From Borrelia turcica IST7 (GTDB taxonomy: Bacteria; Spirochaetota; Spirochaetia; Borreliales; Borreliaceae), in NCBI RefSeq assembly GCF_003606285.1, contig NZ_CP028884.1, forward strand, positions 62,001 to 126,000: a stretch of DNA of 64,000 nt, given 5' to 3'. The translations under genes and the position numbers were made by a program. The notes beneath the pieces were generated by a model that was not told the origin of the DNA, did not search any database, and saw nothing but the letters and a program-made list of their open reading frames with translations. Below are positions 59,098 to 64,000 of this stretch, one piece after another. Positions within the stretch are counted from its first letter, which is position 1. The number at the start of each line of letters is the position of its first letter.

Positions 59098-59115
59098 AAA
59101 TTCCTCCAAAAAGCT

Positions 59116-59979
59116 CTATGCCAAGCATAAATAAAATATAGGACCCGCTAAAAGAAATGAATCAATTGAATCAAGAGCACCACCTCTACCAGGGATAATA
59201 TTTCCAGAGTCCTTAACTGATGCACTACGTTTAAGGCCAGATTCAAACAAATCACCTACAATAGTAAAAAATCCCATTAAAATACCAAAAATAACAGCTT
59301 CTCCATATGTTAAACTTATTACTCCTAAAAATACTACAATTATTGCAACAAAAACGGAAAAGAATATTCCACCCAAAAATCCCATCATCGTTTTATTGGG
59401 ACTAATAATTGTGGGTCTATAGCTATTTTTTCCAAAAAAGTATCCAACAAGATAAGCAAAAGTATCATTGCCACTCACCATAGAGAAAAGTATTAATAAA
59501 AGAATAGGAGCTTTTGGTAAAGTCGTAATAGCAACAATAAATGATATTAAAATACCAGGATATATAAGTATAAAAATTATTGAAGTGGCCTGCGATAAAA
59601 AATTAACAAGTTCATGCTCCTTAATGAAAGCTAAATTCACAATCCAATTGCTAAAAACCAAAGTTATAACTAAATAAAATATTATGTTGATACCTAAATC
59701 AAAAATATTAAAATGTACATATGTCAAAATTGGAGGCGATATTCCTAAAAAGAATGCTAAAGTATTTGAAATAGAAGAAGACTTAGCCTTAAGTAAATCA
59801 TTAACTTCCTTAGCAGAAATCCCACTAAAAATAAAAATTAAAATATTAATAAATAAATAATTTTTAAACTCCAAAAATATTAAAAACAAAACTAAGGGTA
59901 CAAAAAATAAAAATGTTCCAAGTCGCTTAATGAATGCTAACCTTCTAGCCTTAAGTTTAAACAAATTTCTATCTCCCAA
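59116..59979 (-). CDS. cdsA: Phosphatidate cytidylyltransferase
   Basis: 287 residues, about eight spans. The C-terminal signature reads [19 protein letters not shown] followed by ALDSIDS; the family pattern is usually PGHGGxLDRxDS, so His and Arg are changed but both Asp remain. It makes CDP-diacylglycerol for phospholipid synthesis. The frame's TTG at 59979 has AAAGGAAAAG upstream; a second TTG at codon 6 has GGGAG and is also possible. It overlaps uppS by 11 bases. Confidence 0.9.
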   Translation of the reverse strand: MGDRNLFKLKARRLAFIKRLGTFLFFVPLVLFLIFLEFKNYLFINILIFIFSGISAKEVNDLLKAKSSSISNTLAFFLGISPPILTYVHFNIFDLGINIIFYLVITLVFSNWIVNLAFIKEHELVNFLSQATSIIFILIYPGILISFIVAITTLPKAPILLLILFSMVSGNDTFAYLVGYFFGKNSYRPTIISPNKTMMGFLGGIFFSVFVAIIVVFLGVISLTYGEAVIFGILMGFFTIVGDLFESGLKRSASVKDSGNIIPGRGGALDSIDSFLLAGPIFYLCLA

Positions 59980-60661
59980 AATTTCTTTTCCTTTTTTTAA
60001 AACATCTTAAATCTTTATCATAATGAGAAATAGAATACTCTGGCCATAAAATATTTGAAAAAATAAATTCACAATAAGCAACTCTCCATAAAAAAAAATT
60101 ACTTATTCTCATCTCCCCTCCCGTACGTATTAAAAGATCAAGTTCACAAAGCTCTGGATTGTCTAAAAATTTTTCAAATTCAACTTCATTTAAAGGTCTA
60201 AGTTTTAAATCACTCTTCAGTATTTTTTCAACAGCCCTAACTATTTCATTTCGCCCGCCATAATTAATGGCTAAATTTAAAATAAGCCCATTAAAATTTT
60301 TAGTAAAATCAACAGCATCAATAATTGATTCCCTTACTCTCCCTTCTAAAGCCTCAATATCTCCGGAAACTACTATTTTTATATTATTTTCACTATAAAA
60401 TTCAAATTCAGAGCTTAAGTAATTAGTAATTAAAAACATTAAATACTCTATTTCATACTTTGTTCTGTTCCAGTTTTCTGTAGAGAATACATAAAGGGAC
60501 AAATATTTTATACCTAGTTTAACAGAATGTTTAATTATGTCCTTAGCTCTCTTTAAACCTTCTTTATGTCCTTCAAGTAAAGAAATACCTCTCTTTAAAG
60601 CCCATCGCCTATTACCATCCATGATGATTCCAATATGCATCGGAAGAGAATCTCTGTCCAT
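59969..60661 (-). CDS. uppS: Isoprenyl (undecaprenyl) diphosphate synthase
   Basis: 230 residues. [17 protein letters not shown] contains the catalytic Asp, [16 protein letters not shown] the second block, and [17 protein letters not shown] the C-terminal Arg and Ser. It makes the lipid carrier for peptidoglycan from isoprenoid units. It is separated from frr by four bases. Confidence 0.95.
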   Translation of the reverse strand: MDRDSLPMHIGIIMDGNRRWALKRGISLLEGHKEGLKRAKDIIKHSVKLGIKYLSLYVFSTENWNRTKYEIEYLMFLITNYLSSEFEFYSENNIKIVVSGDIEALEGRVRESIIDAVDFTKNFNGLILNLAINYGGRNEIVRAVEKILKSDLKLRPLNEVEFEKFLDNPELCELDLLIRTGGEMRISNFFLWRVAYCEFIFSNILWPEYSISHYDKDLRCFKKRKRNFGR

Positions 60662-60665
60662 AAAT

Positions 60666-61220
60666 TTAAACTTCCATGATCTCTTTTGTTTTTAAATCTA
60701 AAATTTCATCTATTCTTTTAATATAAGAATTAATACCTTTTTGCACATCATCTAAAATTCGCCGTAAATCATCTTCCGTAATCTCAGAGTCTTTTTCTTG
60801 ACTTTTTGCCTTACTATTTAACTCCTGCCTAACATTTCTAGCCATAACCTTATATTCCTCAGCTATCTTTTTTGCCTGTTTTACTATCTCTTTACGTCTC
60901 TCAACAGTCAACGCAGGAACTTTAATTCTAAGTACAGATCCATCATTTGAAGGATTCATAGAAAGGTCTGAATTAAGTATAGCCTGCTCTATTTTACCCA
61001 ATAAACTCTTATCCCAAGGCTGGATTACAACAAGCCTTGCTTCTGGAATACTAATATTAGCAACTCTAGTTAAAGGAGTTTTTTCTCCATAGTAATCAAC
61101 CAATACTTTATCAAAAAGAACACTGCTTATCCTACCTGTTCTTAAAGATTTATATTCATTCTCAAGAGACAAAAGAACTTTATTCATTTTTTCGTCCAAT
61201 AAAGCCTTATATTCCTCCAC
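60666..61220 (-). CDS. frr: Ribosome recycling factor
   Basis: 184 residues, with [39 protein letters not shown] and [17 protein letters not shown]. It splits post-termination ribosomes with EF-G. The start is GTG at 61220, five bases from AAGGAGG. pyrH, often between tsf and frr, is absent at this place. Confidence 0.95.
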   Translation of the reverse strand: MEEYKALLDEKMNKVLLSLENEYKSLRTGRISSVLFDKVLVDYYGEKTPLTRVANISIPEARLVVIQPWDKSLLGKIEQAILNSDLSMNPSNDGSVLRIKVPALTVERRKEIVKQAKKIAEEYKVMARNVRQELNSKAKSQEKDSEITEDDLRRILDDVQKGINSYIKRIDEILDLKTKEIMEV

Positions 61221-61258
61221 TCAAGCCTCCTTAAACCTAAAAGGACAATATCAAATTA

Positions 61259-62095
61259 TTACCCAACACCTAAATATTTAAAATCAATTATCTCTACCCT
61301 GCTTAAAATTAACTTTGAAATTTCTTCAACCTTTTCTTTAACAGTCAATTTATCGTCTTTTACAAAACTCTGTTCTAAAAGAGAAATTTCTCCCAAATGC
61401 TTTTTAAGTTTTCCAGACACTATTCCCTTAATTATATTCTCAGGTTTTCCACTATTTTCCATCTGTTTAATAAATACCTCTTCCTGCTCCTTAATATAAT
61501 CAGGACAAATATTATCAACACTTAAATAAAGCGGAGCAAAAGCTGCCACATGCAAAGCCAAATCCATAGCAAGACCATTCAACCTCTCATCTCCTATTTT
61601 CACAGCATCATCAACTCTTAATTTAACAAACACACCTATTTTAGACTGTTCACCGTGAAGATAATTCTTAACAAGTTCATTAGATGAAATATTTGTAATA
61701 TAAATCTTCTTTACTTGAATATTTTCTTTTATCGTAGCTGCTAAATTCTTAATTTCATGTTCTTGTTCTTCATTTAAAGAATCTTTGCCATTTTCAACTA
61801 AATTTTTTATTAAAGAATTTCCAAAAGCCACAAAATCACTATTCATAGCAACAAAATCTGTTTCACATGAAATAAGTAAAAGACCTGCTCTCTCTTTATT
61901 TGCATAAGAAAATACTCGACCCTCTTTCGCGTCTCTATCACTTCTCTTATCGGCCGATGCTATTCCCATCTCTCTAAGTTTTTTCTTGGCCAATTCAAAA
62001 TCACCACCAGCAACCTCTAAAGCTTTCTTACAATCACCAAATCCAGCCCCAGTTGCATCTCTAAGCTTTTTTACCTCTTGAGGATTAACACTCAT
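61259..62095 (-). CDS. tsf: Elongation factor Ts
   Basis: 278 residues. [20 protein letters not shown] is the conserved EF-Tu-binding start, and [15 protein letters not shown] continues the core domain. It exchanges nucleotide on EF-Tu. AGAAGGAGAATAAT precedes the ATG, 12 bases after rpsB. Confidence 0.96.
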   Translation of the reverse strand: MSVNPQEVKKLRDATGAGFGDCKKALEVAGGDFELAKKKLREMGIASADKRSDRDAKEGRVFSYANKERAGLLLISCETDFVAMNSDFVAFGNSLIKNLVENGKDSLNEEQEHEIKNLAATIKENIQVKKIYITNISSNELVKNYLHGEQSKIGVFVKLRVDDAVKIGDERLNGLAMDLALHVAAFAPLYLSVDNICPDYIKEQEEVFIKQMENSGKPENIIKGIVSGKLKKHLGEISLLEQSFVKDDKLTVKEKVEEISKLILSRVEIIDFKYLGVG

Positions 62096-62107
62096 ATTAT
62101 TCTCCTT

Positions 62108-62881
62108 CTACTCTTCTATTTCTTTTTCAGTACCATTCTTAACTTCAATTTCATTCATCAAATCTTCTTCATTTAAATTCTCAACTATTTGAATCCCTAC
62201 TTCCTTATCACTCTCAAGGATGGCATCAGATATGATTTTGGTAAATAACGCAACAGAACGAATTGCATCATCATTCCCTGGAATCGGACAGTCAATGACA
62301 TCTGGATTACAATTTGTATCAACAACTGAAATAATAGGAATACCAAGTTTTCTAGCCTCATTAATAACTATTTGTTCTCTTTTAGGATCAATAATAAAAA
62401 CCGCACCAGGAAGATCCTCCATATCCTTAATCCCCGTCAAATTCTTAGCTAATTTTAACTTTTCACGATTAAGTTGAGAAACTTCCTTTTTGCTAATCAT
62501 ATCAAAAGTACCATCAATTTCCATCTTCTCTAATTTTTTTAGCTTCTGAACTGATTTCTTAATAGTATTAAAGTTTGAAAGCATCCCCCCAAGCCATCTA
62601 TTATTCACATAAGGCATCTCACTTCTTTTAGCTTCTTGTTCAATTATTTCACTTGCTTGCTTCTTAGTTCCAACAAACAAAACCTTCTTACCACTCTTTA
62701 TCACGCTTTGAACAAGTTCATAAGAATCCTTAATTCCTTGCAAAGTTTTTTGCAAATCCAAAATATGTATTTCATTCCTCTCAGAAAAGATAAACCTCTT
62801 CATCCTTGGATCAAGCCTTTTTACCTGATGTCCAAAATGAACTCCAGCCTCCAAAAGACTCTTCATAGTAATAACTGCCAA
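62108..62881 (-). CDS. rpsB: 30S ribosomal protein S2
   Basis: 257 residues beginning [18 protein letters not shown]; RWNPxM-type region reads [12 protein letters not shown]. The C-terminal 25 residues are strongly acidic. The start is TTG with AGGAGG four to five bases upstream. maf lies 35 bases before it, so no separate strong promoter is obvious in the gap. Confidence 0.95.
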   Translation of the reverse strand: MAVITMKSLLEAGVHFGHQVKRLDPRMKRFIFSERNEIHILDLQKTLQGIKDSYELVQSVIKSGKKVLFVGTKKQASEIIEQEAKRSEMPYVNNRWLGGMLSNFNTIKKSVQKLKKLEKMEIDGTFDMISKKEVSQLNREKLKLAKNLTGIKDMEDLPGAVFIIDPKREQIVINEARKLGIPIISVVDTNCNPDVIDCPIPGNDDAIRSVALFTKIISDAILESDKEVGIQIVENLNEEDLMNEIEVKNGTEKEIEE

Positions 62882-62916
62882 AACAACCTCCTAAATCCTT
62901 CTCTTTTACTCACTAC

Positions 62917-63516
62917 CTAAATAGCGGATATTATTTTTTCTCTAATAAGAATATCATAAAATAAACCAATTGGTAAGCCTATTATATTTGAATAACTACC
63001 ATTAATATATTCAATTAAAATATCTGCAACACCATTCTTAAGACTGATTCCCCCCGACTTATTTCTCCAATATCCAAGTGCAACATAATGATGAACAACA
63101 TCTGGAGTTAATTCTTTAAACTTAATAAATGAAACCTCACAGGCCTTGACTATTGTCTCTTTTACTGGAATAAATATACAAAAACTAGTTTCTATCTCAA
63201 CAAGTTTGTTACTATATCCCATTATTTTACTAAAAGCTTCTTTTTCATCTTTTATTTTACCAATATAATCAAACTCATCTCTTAACAAAGTATCAACCGT
63301 AATTAAACACTTTTCCTTACCATATTTTTCAATGGCACTAGAAAGCTTAAGAGTAGCTATTTTCTCCGTAGCATCCTTCTCTTTACTTTTTATTATTAAA
63401 TCTTCATCAACTTCAACACTAAGAGACAAAAAATTAATTTTTAAAGCTTCTAAAAACTCTGCTCTAGCAAGAGAATTCGATACAAGAACTATCTCAAAGT
63501 TCTCCTTATAAATCAT
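62917..63516 (-). CDS. maf: Maf-family nucleotide pyrophosphatase
   Basis: 199 residues. The substrate-binding start LVSNSLARAEFLEAL (family: LASxSPRRxELL), the catalytic region CLITVDTLLRDEFDYIGK (family: ADTVV) and the end INGSYSNIIGLP (family: GSYxNVVGLP) identify it. Maf proteins hydrolyse non-canonical or m5U/Ψ nucleoside triphosphates. Several consensus residues are changed, so activity is not certain. It overlaps the upstream membrane protein gene by 11 bases. Confidence 0.85.
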   Translation of the reverse strand: MIYKENFEIVLVSNSLARAEFLEALKINFLSLSVEVDEDLIIKSKEKDATEKIATLKLSSAIEKYGKEKCLITVDTLLRDEFDYIGKIKDEKEAFSKIMGYSNKLVEIETSFCIFIPVKETIVKACEVSFIKFKELTPDVVHHYVALGYWRNKSGGISLKNGVADILIEYINGSYSNIIGLPIGLFYDILIREKIISAI

Positions 63517-63784
63517 TTTTATTTCTCTCAGAAAATCTTAATAAAGATACAAAAACTATTGAACCAATAATTGGAAATAAATAAAACAAAAAATCTATTT
63601 GTCTATTATAATAATCAGAATAAAAAAGAGATATAAAAAATAAAAATAAAATGCCTCCTAGAAAACTTATAAAATAAACTAATAAAAATCCAAACTTTAA
63701 TACACCAAAAAAAACAACAAAAAAACTCACAACAAAAGATATAACAATATTAGTCAAAATTAAATGAAAAAAAAATGTTATCAT
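63506..63784 (-). CDS. Small two-to-three-span membrane protein, function unknown
   Basis: 92 residues, almost fully hydrophobic with about three spans (5-30, 34-50, 62-82) and a charged C-terminus (RFSERNKNDL). AAAGGTGAATC precedes the ATG. It sits between the gene at the window edge and maf. Family not recognised. Confidence 0.62.
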   Translation of the reverse strand: MITFFFHLILTNIVISFVVSFFVVFFGVLKFGFLLVYFISFLGGILFLFFISLFYSDYYNRQIDFLFYLFPIIGSIVFVSLLRFSERNKNDL

Positions 63785-63797
63785 GATTCACCTTTAA

Positions 63798-64000
63798 CTA
63801 AGTCTCTAATCTAAAACTATCTAAGCTACCTATATTTAAAATAACACTATAAAAATCATCTTCTATAACATTACCCACTGCCATAACAAAAATTACTAAG
63901 TTATACTTAGGAGAAACATCTCTTGTGAAAAAATCATTGCTAATATGCTTAAGATCCAAAGGCCTCTGATCAACATCTAAAACTTTACTCTTTTTAAGAG
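63798..64000 (-). CDS. C-terminal part of a conserved protein (runs off the window)
   Basis: The minus-strand frame from base 63998 is open for 66 codons to a TAG at 63800-63798. It encodes KVLDVDQRPLDLKHISNDFF, a strand YNLVIFVMAVGNVIEDD and the tail LNIGSLDSFRLET. It is too short to assign. The next gene starts 13 bases after the stop. Confidence 0.6.
   Translation of the reverse strand, partial: LKKSKVLDVDQRPLDLKHISNDFFTRDVSPKYNLVIFVMAVGNVIEDDFYSVILNIGSLDSFRLET

Overview
This window is a piece of a spirochete chromosome from the genus Borrelia (Borreliella/Borrelia). The evidence is the very AT-rich DNA, the run of genes in the order I know from the left arm of the B. burgdorferi B31 chromosome (about BB0065 to BB0126), a bacterial V-type ATPase operon, an HtrA-Map-TPR-NusB-PpiC cluster and an rpsF-ssb-rpsR-rplI-dnaB cluster. 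Protein details look more like the relapsing-fever group than the Lyme group, but that is a judgement from memory and not a measured distance. Most genes lie on the minus strand, which fits a left-arm location where that strand is leading.

Layout. 1-2648 (minus): peptide deformylase (partial), a thioredoxin-fold protein without its CxxC, and an M24 Xaa-Pro aminopeptidase. 2693-2740: a symmetric divergent promoter. 2772-17351 (plus): HAD phosphatase, M29 aminopeptidase, a DUF212 membrane protein, a polytopic lipoprotein candidate, two proteins that look like a cofactor-less relict of an Rnf/Nqr redox pump, prfB with its programmed +1 frameshift, a PEGA protein, ftsY, an unknown exported protein, and a LolCDE-type lipoprotein export ABC system. 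17377-18973 (minus): two unknown proteins. 19166-22469 (plus): sufS, sufU and comM, with a Fur-box-like palindrome in front of sufS. 22486-40734 (minus): ldh; an inserted cluster of two PD-(D/E)xK/DUF5655 nuclease-like genes plus a degenerate third copy; lepA; a TPR-like protein; the seven-gene V-ATPase operon; an unknown protein; mutS2; rsgA; murI. 40875-42865 (plus): asnS and a SPOR-like exported protein. 42868-50346 (minus): phosphoribosyltransferase, htrA, map, TPR protein, nusB, PpiC chaperone, thiolase. 50494-51849 (plus): an exported, possibly beta-barrel protein. 51900-56873 (minus): dnaB, rplI, rpsR, ssb, rpsF and a PTS EIICB whose EIIB phosphorylation cysteine is missing. 57122-57808 (plus): a hemolysin III family protein. 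57811-64000 (minus): rseP, cdsA, uppS, frr, tsf, rpsB, maf, a small membrane protein and the C-terminus of one more gene.

How it fits together. The window is mostly core: translation (rpsB, tsf, frr, prfB, rpsF, rpsR, rplI, asnS, lepA, rsgA), replication and repair (dnaB, ssb, mutS2), envelope and export (ftsY, Lol system, rseP, htrA, PpiC, uppS, cdsA, murI), Fe-S biogenesis (sufS/sufU), fermentation (ldh) and ion pumping (V-ATPase). The accessory-looking part is 23638-26039, where ldh and lepA, which I remember as adjacent in B. burgdorferi, are separated by the nuclease-like genes and the remains of a third. The two observations I rate highest are this cluster and the Rnf-like gene pair at 6891-9781. 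Several start codons were moved from the longest open frame on the basis of Shine-Dalgarno position (htrA, rseP, the PTS gene, hemolysin III, phosphoribosyltransferase, the protein at 27990), and lepA appears to have no ATG, GTG or TTG start that keeps its P-loop.
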